Source of the DNA: Lumbricus rubellus
Lineage: Eukaryota > Annelida > Clitellata > Crassiclitellata > Lumbricidae
Direction of reading: 5' to 3'
DNA length: 64,000 bases
NCBI GenBank assembly: GCA_945859605.1
Contig: OX243816.1
Location: 28,051,143 to 28,115,142 of the forward strand
Positions 19,579 through 33,500 of the stretch are shown here, one piece after another. The notes below the pieces were generated by a model that was given only the letters and a program-made list of their open reading frames with translations, was not told the DNA's origin and did no database searches. Position numbers and translations under genes: made by a program. Position 1 is the first letter of the stretch. Every line of letters begins with the position of its first letter.

Positions 19579-21514
19579 CTAGGTAACAGAAGAAATATTG
19601 TATACATGTATATAGTCGTTTCCAGTCTTACAAAACACTGTCTATGCCTAGTCACATATGAGAAGTGTCACTGAAAGATCATGAATTTTGTCAGTTTTAA
19701 TATCTAGAAAATGTCATATACAATAATCATCCTAATTCTAAGAACACACACTACTTGAACACTTAAACCTCATAACAACCAAAATAATGATGGCGTAATT
19801 TGGTTATGATGGCATGGCTCAATGCCGCATGGTATAATGTCGGACTGGGAGTGCTTCTGAGTAGTTTACCTTAAAGGTACACTATATAAAACGCAATAAT
19901 AATAATAATAATATTTAATAATAATGATAGTGATAATGACGTTTAATTTAAAGACCATTTACAAAAACCATTTAGTTGACACATTATCTTCTTCTTCACT
20001 TGCTGTATTTGAACGCCATTGTGAGCTTCACTGGCATGCAGTCTTAACTCATTAATGACAAGCTGCATTGGTTCCTGTCACTTCTGTACAGGCATGCTGA
20101 TAAAGTGTTAAATGATAATAAGCTTACATCAGTTTTTATATTACTGTATCTTTAACTGACTCCATTATGCTACATACACTCAAACCTCAGATTCAGATTT
20201 AATGACTCTGCAACAATAGTGAATTGCTTTAAACAAATATGTTAATTATATACTGAAATTGTAGGTAGCCTATGATAGTAGGTGTAAAAGTACAACAGCA
20301 GGAGAGTATTGTTAAGAGCAACAGCAAGAGTGTAAAAAGCAAAAATTCTTACAGTACACCTTCTATTGTCATATGAGACTAATGCTAACACTTAATACAA
20401 TACTGATAATAAGCGCATATGAATACTTAATACAGTTGGTATTAGAACTTCGACAGCCACATAAATAACATTAACATACATACAAACCGGTCAGACTTTC
20501 AGAACTCAAACATCAGTTAGGCCAATAGCAGTACCCTCTGAGAGGTAATTAAAGGTAAGCAAATTACTAGACCCCCACATATGCATATCAATTTATGATA
20601 CAATCTGGTGTTAAAGAAAGAAAGAAAGAAGAAGGACAGGATAATATATAAAGCTGATCATAATGAAAATAATAGACAGCCAATGAATCAATGGAAATTT
20701 GTGTCAACCTGGATCGCCTGTAATAAGTTTCCAGTTTCCAACTCGAATAGCAGCTGCAATACGATTGTCGAAGTTGGAAATGTTCAGTTTCTGTCCATTT
20801 TTATCTTTCAGTGGATCAATGTTGTGCAAAAGCTCATTACGTGGACTATAAGTTCCTTCACTGGTTACATAAAGATATCACATATTACTTTAGCAGTAAA
20901 GACTAACAATAGTATTAAAGCAGACTTACTTCTTATTTGTGTGCAACCTGTTGCACATACTAATACTTATTCTTCTGTTATTCTACTTGTATTTTTAATC
21001 ATCACCTAAAATCAAATTTGTATTCCTTGTTTCTAAGCTAATCTATTTCCTTCCCAAGTCTAGGGATGGGCAAATTACACAGTGACATGTAATTGAATTA
21101 CAAATTAACGATTACTAGAGAAAATGCGATTGAATTACAAATTACTTTGATGCAGAGCAGCAAAATACAACTTACAAATTACGTATTTTCAATTGCATCA
21201 ATTTTACAAATTACTTTCAAGCCCACATCATTGGAATAAAAAAAAACTAAGACTAGAATCGTGCACCATTTTTTCCTTCTGTCTCTGTGTATTATTATTT
21301 ATTGTATCAGAAAATGTATATCTAATCTTCTTTAAGAAGCAGCAGGTGTTCAAACAGGTTATCTGATATGGTCTCTTATAGGCCTTACTAACATGCCCGT
21401 ATAGCTAAAGAGACTCTCTATTTGTGCAGATGAAGGTAGGGTAACTTAAAATTCCACAAATAATTTCTTAACAGTTGGATAGTTATGAAGCGTCACAAGT
21501 TCCTTTTTGTCATC

Positions 21515-21575
<61 letters not shown>

Positions 21576-24500
21576 CTACCGCAAGATATTGCTATTCGAC
21601 CTTGTAGCTACTGCATGCTGAACATTAAAACCATAACAAAATTTCGTCTGCTTTTATTTCCTTGTCACCACTATATGATAGCACAGTATTTTGTTCGTTA
21701 CGGATGGCATTTTCAGATGTTGTTATTAGCAAATCATGTATTCTTTTAGTTTGGTCTACAAACAGTGCAGGTTGCCAGCGCAACTTAAAATCTTGATGAG
21801 TCACTGTTGTAGGGTTGCATGATTTAACCGAGAATTTTGACCTAGTTACATTAAAAGTAATTTGATTTTGTAGAACGCAATTTGATATTACAAATTACAT
21901 GAAGAAATGTAATTGAATTACGAATTACATTTATGGAAAGCAGCAAATAACAAATCACAAATCACAATTATTTAAATTAAATACTTTCAATAACTCAATT
22001 AAATTACTGCCCATGCATGCCCAAGTCATAGGAGCAATCACAGAAGCTTAGAATCTCATTCTTTAGAAATATTCTTTTAGTAAAATCATTTTGTTATTCT
22101 CATTATCACTTGAGATCTGATTTAAATTATTCACTATAATATTATTGCTCTAATTCATTATTCTGAGTCTCAGTTGATTCTCAGTCTTTTCCAGTCTTAA
22201 GTCTCACTCGCAAGTCATAATCATGTCAAGCAAAAGCAAATTTCAACCTGATAGTTTTCCAAACATCAAATCCATCCAAGTCAAGTCCAGCAGTGCTGCC
22301 ACCTGCCAGATTTAGCAGCGTAGGGAACCAGTCTGATACATGGATTAGACCAGTGTTGATTGTTCCAGGTGCCTTGATAAGCGGACTATTGACGAAACCC
22401 TGTCCTCTTATTCCTCCCTCCCAGTAGGATCCCTTCCAGCCTCTTAAAGGCCAGTTGTTAGCCCCCTCACCAACTGGTCCACCATTATCTAAAAGCACAG
22501 ATGAAATACTAAATGATTAATTAGAAAATAAACAAACATATTTTATCCTGAACTAGTATCTAGTATTCTAGTTACATGTAGGCCTACATGGTATACTAAA
22601 AAATAGTGTAGCGTTTAGCTTGCCAGACTGTGAGTCAAGATTCCAGGGTTTAAATCCCTGCTATGGCATAATATTTCTCAAGATTTCTGCTACACCTGAA
22701 CCTCCCATACAACTCACCTATAATGAATACACTAGGGTGACCATTTTCTGGCCATCAGAAACCGGTGTAAAGGTTTCAAATTACCCCCTCCTAAACATTA
22801 CCCCCCGGTAACTTGAAACCGGTTTCAGATTACCCCCCCCCGAAAACTAGATTTGCATCAATCATCGCATTTATTGCACTACAAAAATCAGAAAAATCAT
22901 CCCGCTTCTTGTTTTGGTCTGAAGATTTTCATTCGTCATCCCACTTCGTGGTTTGTTATCAATATTTTAATCGAGAAAAAAATAATAGCCTCGACGCCAT
23001 TTCTCCATGTAACTTCAGCGGCAATTTAGTATTTTAGTTACAGATAAAAATATTGATAGCAAACCACGAATTGGGATGACGGATGAAAATCTTCAGACCC
23101 GAACAAGAAGCGGGATGATTTTTATGATATTTTTAGTGCAATAAATGCGATGATTGATGCAAATTACAGTTTTCAGGGGGGTAATGTTTAGAAGGGGGTA
23201 ATTTGAAACCTTTACACCGGGACACTTCTTGGAAAATTGCCAATTCCATTTAGGCCCCCTAATTATTCTTTAACTACAATACTATAGGCTATGCAGAGGC
23301 CTAAGGCATAATCCTAAAAGGATACTCCGTTCAACAGCAGCCTAACTAGTAACTATATATAGTATAGGGCTAGCTATTGTTGTCTATTGCTTACTGCATA
23401 CTTTGACGAAGTTAAAAGTTAGGCCTAATGATATTTCTCGGAAGAGATTTTTAAAGTTTAGTTTTGTTCAACAAACACATTTCGAACATATCGATGCTTG
23501 TGTCATCGGTTTGGGTCCGCTATTCCGAGGGTCCAGTATTCCGAGGGTCCACTATTCCGAAGGTCCACTATTCCGAAGGTCCGCTATTCCGATGGTCCAC
23601 TATTCCGAAGATTGTACTGTTATACGCCTATTATGATAAATCAGTGAGGTTTGGGTCCATTATTCCGAAGGTCCACTATTCCGAACCCTAAACCTAACCC
23701 TAACTCACCGTAAACCTATAACCACCAAGGATACAGAACAAAATACAGCGGATATTCGGAATAGTGAACCCTCGGAATAGTGGGCCGTTACAGTAATCTC
23801 CGAACTTATGAAGCTCGGGGATTTTTAGTCAACAGAGTAATTTGATAATTATGATTGTGCTTGGGTTTCCCGACCTGATGACACCACGGGTTAGTAAGCT
23901 GTGGGTTAGTTACAGACGTTTGAGGTTTTTGCATTCGAGGTTGAGGAAAAGAGAATTGCAGTAGTCGTGCTTTGAGCAGGAATTTATTATTCATCAATCC
24001 TTATATATTACAAGCTGTGCCCGGCCACGCGTTGCTGTGGCTGAAAAGAGCGTCCAACAATCCCTCCCTACCTCCATTCCACCTCCCTTCCCCGCACCAT
24101 GCCGCTTACCCTCCCCTTTCCCCTCCCCTCCCCTATCCTCTCCCTTCCCATTTCCCCCTCCCCTTCCCCTTGCTTCCCTTCCCACCCCTCCCCTTCCCAT
24201 CTCCTCCCCTCCCACTTCCTACCTCCCTCTTCCCCTTACCTCCTCCCACCCCCTCTACCTCCTTCCGTCCCTATCCCCTCCCTTTCCCTCCACCTCCCAC
24301 TCCACCCTACCCTTCTCCCCCTCCCAGTCCCATCTCCCTTCCTCCATCCATCCCTCCATCCCTCCGTCCATTCCTCTGCCTCCCTGCATCCCTCCCTCCT
24401 CCATCCCTCCCCCCGCTCCCTCCTCTCCCTCTTCGTCCCGCTCCCTCCCCTCCTTTCCTCCCTCAAACCGATCGAGGGTGAAGGAACGAGGGAGGGAGGA

Positions 24501-27500
24501 GAGAAAGGGAAGGAAGGGAAAGAAGGAGGGAGGGAGGGAGACAGAGGCACGGACGGACGGAGGGAGGGAGAAGGGAGGGAGAGGTGTATGGATATATAAA
24601 AATCTTCGGAATAGCGGACCTTCGGAATAGTGGACCTTCGGAATAGTGGACCATCGGAATAGTGGGCCGTTACCGGTGTCATCACAGTTAAATTTTATGC
24701 TGTGCGTAGACTTCAGTGTTGTCATCTGAAAGAAATTGCTCTACTATTTCAGTGCCGACTTGCATGAGTTGCAATGTCTAACTCCCCACTACGACCCTGA
24801 CATGACCTGCCGAAATCGACATAGATCTGATGTCGCCACTGAAATTGTATTATGACAAGTTTCTCGTTACGATCGGATAATTCTTAAAATGTATTAAATA
24901 TATACACGCGCCTATAATTATGCTAAAGATGCATATAATACTTTATATAAATTGACAATTCACTTTCTTGCGACTTCTGTTTGGGTTACAAAGTACACTT
25001 TGTTCTGGCATTTACACAAAAACTGACGTTTGCAATACCCCTAGTTTCCTTCTGGCCAAAAACAGGGACAATTTCGCTCTTTTGCCCAAGTCTTCAGGAC
25101 ACCGGGACGCACCACAAAAAACCGGGACATGTCCCGGAAAACCGGGACGTATGGTCACCCTAGAATACACCGACTGTATACTACCAGTGTAAAGATGGGA
25201 TGGAAAAGGCGAGAACTGCATCTGCCTTCATATTCCTTATATGCCAGGGATAGGAAAGGTGAGTCGCTAACTGGTCATACAATGGCTGCCTCAAGGATAA
25301 CTAAAGGAACAATTTTTCTTTCTTCTTTTAAATGGATTTTATGAATATAATAAACGAATTTTATTCACATTATCTAAAATCTGACCTACATACAACAGTT
25401 ACAACTGCAATTATTAAAAATTGAATGCTTATAAATTAATGGTTTTAAATTCAGCATATATACTCTAGTTTCACTGACATTATTTTCACTGAGCTTCAGT
25501 GCAACATGAATTGAACATAGCTCATAAATTCAAACAGTCCAGACTGTCCAGTGATGCTTATGTAGTAAACAATGTATACAAGTCGATCACTCTACAACAC
25601 AACGTCTCGCCTAATTCTCATTCTGATTCTCAGTACTGTTTGCGAAACTAAACACAGAAGCAACATAACATTATTTCTTTCCACAGTTTAAGCACTTCAA
25701 TAATGAGAGTGCAGGCCAACAAAAAAAAACTAAGGCAGATCATCGTTAAGTGTTAAGCATCATCTGCTTACCCTATGTATACAGTAGTATCTACATCATA
25801 AGCTTTAAACCAGACATTATCGGCCAGCGATGTCAACAATCAACAGTGCAATCATATCATAATGGCTAGCAAGACTCAGGCTCCAATGAAGCTAAAGCCC
25901 TGGGGAAAAAAACTGGACACCAAGTCATACATAATCTAATTGAACAGACCAGCATTAAAACTTCAACTTTGCATCAATAGTTGCCTTCAGTAACCGTGAA
26001 AAACTTTAAACAATCACCAAACAATGTTGGTTACTTTAAAATGCAGACCTTAAAGTAAAATGTTATGACTGTGTTAGAATCTGTAGTTATCCCAACATGC
26101 GATTGAAGAGTCAGCACCATTCCAAGGTTTCTACATATCACCCACTAGCTTTCCACTGTTCTTCACCTTGACTGCTAGGATAAATCATGAAAAACAAGCA
26201 CAAAACAGACCGATTAAAATACCTGTTGAGAATATAAGCACTGTGTTGTCCCAGAGTCCGTTGTTCTCTAAAGCTTTAGTGATATTTCCAATAGCTTCAT
26301 CGAGGCACGATATCATGCCTAAAAGAAATGTGAACACTCAAACCATTATTTGAAATTGACCACTTTAACAAAATTTTATAGAAATCCCCTTGTAACTTTT
26401 CATTACTACTTAGCTCAGAAGTATACATATTGTAGTGATTTTATACTAAAACTAGCTGTACCCGGCCACGCGTTGCTGTGGCAGAAAAGACCGTCCTCTT
26501 CTCCCTCCCCTCCCTCTTCCCCTCCCCTCCCTCTTTCCCTCCCCGCTCCGCCCCCCGCCACTCCCCGTCCCCTCCCTTCCCTCCCCTCCACTCTTCGCGC
26601 CTCCCCTCTCTCTCCCTTCCCTACCTCCCCTCCCCTCCGCCTTCCCCCTCTCAGTCCCATTCCCCTCCCTCCCTCTGCCTCCCTGCATCCCTCCCTTCTC
26701 CACCCCTCTGCTCCGGTCCCTCCCCTCCCTCTTCGTCCAGCTCCTTCCTTTCCTCCCTCACACCGTTCCTTCCCGACAGCGACATATGCGCTATCGTGAC
26801 TTTTGGGCGACTCTACAACGTGATTTCGCGGCAAAGAGTTTCCGAAATGTGGCAACCCTGATCATCTCGCGACGTTTGGGCGACTTTACGACGTGATTTC
26901 GCGACAAAAACGTTTCCAAAATCTGGCAACCCTCATGGACGTTGGGAAGTGTATAATTTCAAAATGGCGGTCGAATGGAATTCAAAGTTCTCTTTTTGTG
27001 GAAAAGATTGCGTTTTTTCGGAAAAAAGCATAATACAACACGGTTCTATTGGAATGGAAGGTGTTGTAAAATTTTGAAAACAATCGATCCGTCAGTTTTC
27101 GAGAACACTCCTTATGTATACATACGGTTGGAAAGTTTAATTTTTATTTATATAGATGTGGAACAATAGAGTGGAATTTTTAATCAATTACCTAATCGAA
27201 GTATCTAGTTTTACCATTTAGCCTAGATCTGGGTATGAACCGGGCAGTGGCGTAGCCAAGGGGGTGGGGGTAAAAAACCTCCATTGGGTTAGGAAGAAAC
27301 GTTTTTAAAGGTTGTTTGTCAATTATATACGAAGCTACTCCACTATATAGAACCGGGTATCTTTTGTTACGTATGTGAAGCTCCACATTTTCATGATAAT
27401 TATAAGAAAGTACAATTATATCACCCCGTATTAGCTTTTCATTACATACACATATTCACAGAATGTCTTTGACTCATCAATAGCACAGGTGGTAAAGAAA

Positions 27501-30500
27501 TTAGAAACATTAGCTCAGTTTTATTTAGGGATATAGCACATTTCGGTAGGAATAGCCCAAGTAAGTCATTTAAGTACTGCAAGAAGTCACAAATTATATT
27601 GGAAATGAAAGATGTTTACGATGTCATGTATGTTTCAGTTCAGAGTCCATTAGACATACAGGATACTGGTATGGAACTGCCGCTATAATCTGCAAAGCCA
27701 GTCTTTGTATGATTAATCTATCATTAAGTTTAATATTATAGGCCTACTAGCACCACTCATGAAGCTAAGTAGGCTATAGACCTAAGGGGAAAAGTTTTTA
27801 AAAGTTAACACTTAGTTCATATTATAGGATAAGAGGCAAGTAGAACATTAGATGTCCAAAAATATACTTCTTTACTGCATATCTGTAGGCCTATAGTATA
27901 GTGTTCGCGGAAGCGAATAGTGTCCAAAAACGGATTATTCAGCTGAGGCGAATGTTAATGGCAATTTCAGACTAATCCCTATATTAAAACAAAGGCAGAG
28001 AACAACCTCTCTAAACACGTATCCCACCAATTTTTGAAGTTATGGATATTTTATAGCACTTCTGTTATCTACCACAGGTGTTGAACAGCATTATGTACTA
28101 AACATCCCATAATATGTACAATGATGAATGCATTCAGTAATAATTATAATTGCAGATGGTCCATTAAATTAAATATGTAATTGTCTTGCAGTAAGGATGT
28201 TCTTTGTGAAGATTCTGAACCCAACATATTTGCCGTCATTTCATTAAATTGTTTGAATATGATAATGACCACACATTGTTTTAAGATCCAAAGCAATGAT
28301 GACGACTAAATTCCGAAAGTGATCTTACATAATATCCATCGCGAGAGTCATTCCTATTAAGCCAAAGGTATAGAAGTAATTAGATAAGATTACAATGAAT
28401 AAGATAAGATAGGTCACTTTAAAATACAGTTTCAGAATCAGTAGCTGACCTGAATATTTTCTCCTTTCTCCGTTTGAGATATTCTGATATGGTTCTATGT
28501 ACTCATCAGGAACATGGAGAGGAGAATGAACTGCCTGGAAGGGAAGGTATAAAAAGAGAGGCTGCAAAATAAAAAGTCATATTTTATATAGTAGATATGG
28601 AACTCTGAGTCAGGAAAAACAATTTATTTGACACAAGTAATTCAAGTTAAAAAATTAAGGTTTTAAAAACAAAATAATGTCTACCACAGGCCTAAAGGTG
28701 ACTCACAGGCTTTCTATTAAGTCTTATTTTTTTGCTAATTTTGCTAATTTTGATTGCTCCTGTACCATATAGATCCTTGTAGATGAAACAACTCCCCAAA
28801 CCCTTTCCATAATGGCTTTGCATCCACGGCAGAGGTGTAAAACATATGGTCTGCGGACCATTTCCGCAGTGTGCTTCTGATGTTTTTCCGGCCCACAAAT
28901 ACTGTCATATTATTTTGTGACTGATAATAAAGACCAAACATTTAGAAATTGATAAGCGCCATATACCAACTGTATGGTAAAATGCAATCATTTAAGATTC
29001 AGTTTTGACAAAATTTCTGGAGGATGGGCTCTCTAAGCGCCTCATATACCCCTATACTCATTGTGCTCAGTCTCCTTCAACACACTGGCCTTCCACTGGC
29101 TATACAGACCTGCCAATGGCTTGCCATTCAAAAGTTTGAAGCCTTGTTCTAAGGAATAATACTGACAAAGGAACCTGACAAATAAGCAATAACCTCTACT
29201 GTTTCTAATTAATTTTCAAAAATAGTCCAATTTTTTAGCTTTCTTGACAACCACTTCATATAAGTATTGTTATTACTATTATTGTTTCTTCATTATCATT
29301 ATTAACGATGTGCGGTTCAGTTTGTTTTTAATGCCCTGCGCCATTGTCTCCAGCACCAAAATGCTCTGTAGCCTGTAATCGTAAATCACGATGTCACGAC
29401 AACTCGTCTACAGACAACTTGTCTACCGACAACTGGTCCAGCGCTTGAGAAACGGAAGCTGGATGAAAGTTTTTTACATGTGAAATGGAGGTTGGATTGA
29501 TGAATTAACGCAAGAGAAATGGAATATGGATGATGGTTCTTTTACAGGTGAAATAGAAGCTGGATTGACGAAAATAACGCATGAGAAATAAAAGCTGGAT
29601 GAAGGTATTTCTAGATCTGAAGTAGAAGCTGGATGCATGTTGTTGAAATACATGAATGAAAATCATCAATCCAGCTTCCATTTAAGCTAAAACCATTTGC
29701 ATAAATCCAGCTTCTATTTCATGAATACGAGTCGTCTGTAGACCAGTTGTCGTTAGACGAGTTGTCGATAGACGAGCTGTCGGTAGACCAATTGTCGTGG
29801 AACCGTAAATCACACAGTCATAAAACAGTGCCAGAAAAACAAAAGTTTGCATTGCAAAAGTTTGGCCTTGTTAGGACGCTCAACGCTATGCCACAAATTC
29901 CCTTTATTGAGGGACTGCACGACGTACACGTGTCATTCATGTTTCATTCTCTGGACTCGACGTATCACTGGCTAAACAGGCTACCTCCCTAAACAAGCGA
30001 AGATATTCACAATCTCTCTGTCAGTTTAAAAGAGTATGCGGTCAAAACCGCTCCCACAAAATTGGGACCATAAAAACGTAGACTCAAAACGCGCCGATTA
30101 TTACCGCGCGGCGCGTGTGCTTATTATAGCCTTATAGGCCTATGGCCTATGGGTAATGATTATAACTACGAGTGTAGGCTAATGCAGTATGAGAATTGTG
30201 GAAAAATAACTGAGGGGTTGGCCTATGATAAACTTGAAATTGGGGTATGAAAAACATACTTTAACATGGGGCTCTAAAAAAGACTGGTGACTGGTTGAAC
30301 CACCCCCCAACCCCCGGCAATTCTCACCCTGGGCTAATTGCCCACAGTGAAATGCTGTAGCCTACCGTAGCCTAATGGGGAAAGGAGAGTTGCTGTAGCA
30401 AGTAGCAATAAATAAACGAACCGCTCTCCTTGTAGTTACTTAAAAATGTGACGTCGTGGCTCGAAACTCGTCGTTTCTCGTTTTCTAGATATTGCGCTAG

Positions 30501-33500
30501 ATGCCGAAATAGGCGAGAGGAGTCAAGAACGCAGTTTGTTCTTCAGTTCAGCATATGACTACGAATTCGCCATAATTTGTAAATTAGTGAACCGATTTTG
30601 ATGCCGTTTGCGTTGTCTGATTCAGAATATATGCCTCCAATGCCCAGAAAGATTGCAGAATAATAACTTAGTGGATGCAGTAGACTTGGATTACACGAAT
30701 TTTCAGTAACTTTTATTTGATTTTCTCACTATAGACTAATGAAATAATAAAAAGAGCACAACCTCAGTTAGAAAAAAGATATTTTCATTCCGTAAAAAGA
30801 GAAGCGCAGAACAGAGAAAAATGGCGTCATTGGACATACGAACCTGCCTGACGGCAGAGAACATGAAGAAGAAAAAGCATTTTAGAGCATGGCCATTGTA
30901 GCATATGACTAAATCAAAAGGTCAAAACCCATATATGACGGGTTTTGATCCTCTTTGTCACAAATATGAGTCTCATTTATTTGAATGAACAGTACGAGAT
31001 TTTTATTATTGTTATTTGTCTTCAAAATTTCTACCAATTGTCATGAAAAGCTGTAATAGGCCTATTAAATTTTTGAAACAACGGTTAGGCGATTTCAATA
31101 ATAATATTATTATTAGCTTTCAAAAGTTATTTTCAAATGAGTTTACTTTACTCGCGAACATTATAAATTATGGGCGAATGTGTAAGCGCGATTATGATCG
31201 TCGACATTACGAACGCGCGCGGAATTAGGCCTAGGCCTAATCAGCGCGGTTTTGATGGCCCCGGTTTTGCGCGCGCGGTCTTCATGGAAATGAAAAAAAA
31301 TCATTTAAAAGAGTGGGTCTAGGAAATTCTCTGGATAAACTTTCAAATGAATACCATCAGTTGAAATACAAATATTGCGTATAGCCTACAGACAATTTTC
31401 ACATTGATACATGGGTCATTTCCACAGAATGGCGAATTGATGATGCAGCAACAGTAGGCCTACTACATCTATTTTATTTCAAAATACACCTCATTTAGAA
31501 TTTTAGAGTAACCACTAACCTCCTCGTTGTTTGAAGCGGCATGATGTTTAATGATGTCAACAGCCTTTCCAGCGAAAATCTGCGTTGAGTAGAGATCAGT
31601 GTAGTTTCTAGCAGGAGTAAGGTCGTGCCTCAAGTCAAGGCCACACACTGTCGGCTCTCGATTGTCCTTTTGCTTGGTATTATCCTCATATGGCTCTGTG
31701 CTGCTACCGATTTCGTAGCAACGCTCGTGAGTGTAGTGGTGTCCAGCTCCATTATATATTCCTGTATGAACAAGGATTAGGCTACATGGTGCTAATGGTT
31801 GCGTTAATGATTGTGTTGTAAGGAGGTTGCTGCTAAGCAGTTGTAGCATCAAAGAATGTCTCGAAATACGTTTCCTTTATTGTATAATCTTTGACGAAGT
31901 GTAAAATAAAACGACTAATTAATTATCAGCTTTATAGATAACTTTTTTTGACTTGACTTATGGCCCAGTTTCAGAGATGACTGTGTTGTCTATTCGCACT
32001 TGTCTTGTAGATGTACAAGGCTTAAATTGGACTGAAAACATTCTCAGTTGTGATCATGTGGCAGAGAAGTTTCATTTCCGTTTTTGATCACTCCATCTTT
32101 AATAGTTGCACTCATTTCAATTCAAATGATGAATCTGGCATGCTGTGCAATACCAGACTGTTGGAACAGGAATATACATCCATATGTTGAGCACCACCTC
32201 CTTCAATGTAGACCTAATATTTTCCTTAGTCACAACTTCACTGTTTTAATATAATATTTTTATCGTATAGGCCTATAAATGATTATGCCTTCTGAGTGCA
32301 GAACTGTATTCATTTTACCCAAAGAAAACTCCCTAGCCTTGAAAGCAATCTATGCTATAATTAACTGCTTGACAGTCTTAGAATCAAACAAGAGACCAAG
32401 GCTTTCGTTACACGATTATCTACTATGACTTCCAGTGTACAGTTTCAACACACTCAACATTCATTCTGCTACTACTACACAATAAGTCATTATAGTCACT
32501 TTCAGAGAGAAAAAGAGATTACATTATCAAATGCAAACATATATAAAGATATAGAATGTAAAATTTTCCATTCAGGCAATTTTACCGGAGTTTAACAAGT
32601 TACCACTGTTCAAAGCTGCCCGCCAGTGACACCATAGACCTAGAATTTTTGACATGTTACTGTCACATTGTCGTATTTGAGTAGAAGTCTACAATGAGGA
32701 AAGACACTGAGGCTCACAGAATGCAGTGCTGTCTATATCGTGTCCAAAAAATTATAGTCTTTTCTGAGATACACAAAAAATTGCAGCATAGCTTGAGCTG
32801 CTTCTGAGGGCATATTAAAACTCCCTTGTGAGATTGTGTTATAAGGAGGTCATTATCTTTACAAAAAGATTACCTATATTTGTAGTCCATGCCTTTAACT
32901 GCATTATGCAAAAGTCTATGCTAAAAAAGAACGTACAGCAGATAGAAAAACACTTCAGTCTTACCAAAGTATGAATCAAAACCTCGACGGGTTGGAGTCA
33001 GCTGTTCCTGATAGAATCCAATATGCCACTTTCCAACTATGTGTGTTGCATAACCCTGTTCCTTCAGCTTGTTGGCAATTGTTGGGAATTCAAGAGGTAG
33101 CCCGTTTGGCTGACAAGGTTTGATGACGCCATGCTGAAGTCCAGTGTGAATCTGGAATATAAATATTTTTAGGAGTTCCTCAGGGATCACTGATCAGTCC
33201 TTGGACCCATACTTTCATTCTGTACAAGGCGGGTGTTACTTCTCTGTTTTCAAGTCACTCTGCTACTGGTCACCTCTTTGCTGATGATGTTCAGGCCTAT
33301 GTTCATGGTTCTCCCTCTCCCTTTACTCGACTCATATTAGATCGCCGTATTGAGGCACTTTCCCATGATTTGCACTTGTGGATGTCTTCCAATCGCCTTT
33401 CACTCGATTCTGACAAAATTCAACTCATCTGGCTTTGCAGTCCCCAGCATATGAAAAAAATCGACTTTTTAAAACTTCTAACTGAGACCTTTCCACAATT

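Larger units (their letters stand above)
22733..25162. mobile_element. hAT-type element (TAGGGTGACC ends) with TSD GAATACAC; contains nested elements
   Basis: 2430 bp. Ends TAGGGTGACCAT and, inverted, TAGGGTGACCATAC, with internal ccgggacatgtcccgg motifs near 25080-25145. GAATACAC flanks at 22725-22732 and 25163-25170. The right copy shows the empty site ctataatgacttatgctacc (53762-53781). Its bulk consists of nested elements at 22762-23220 and 23508-24675. No transposase seen. Confidence 0.85.
26319..28449. other. Middle sulfatase intron 4
   Basis: Holds the pyrimidine-rich repeat copy 4 and a small hAT-type MITE. The remaining 27360-28450 is AT-rich with no gene. Confidence 0.5.

Noticed and set aside
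22605..22668. Functional tRNA gene
   Set aside because: B box is altered, the cloverleaf cannot be completed, and it lies in a duplicated intron with a SINE-like body.
24037..24725. Pro-rich and Arg/Gly-rich ORFs
   Set aside because: Same pyrimidine-rich repeat and its purine-rich neighbour; no domain.
26350..26861. Pro/Ser-rich ORFs
   Set aside because: Copy 4 of the pyrimidine-rich repeat.
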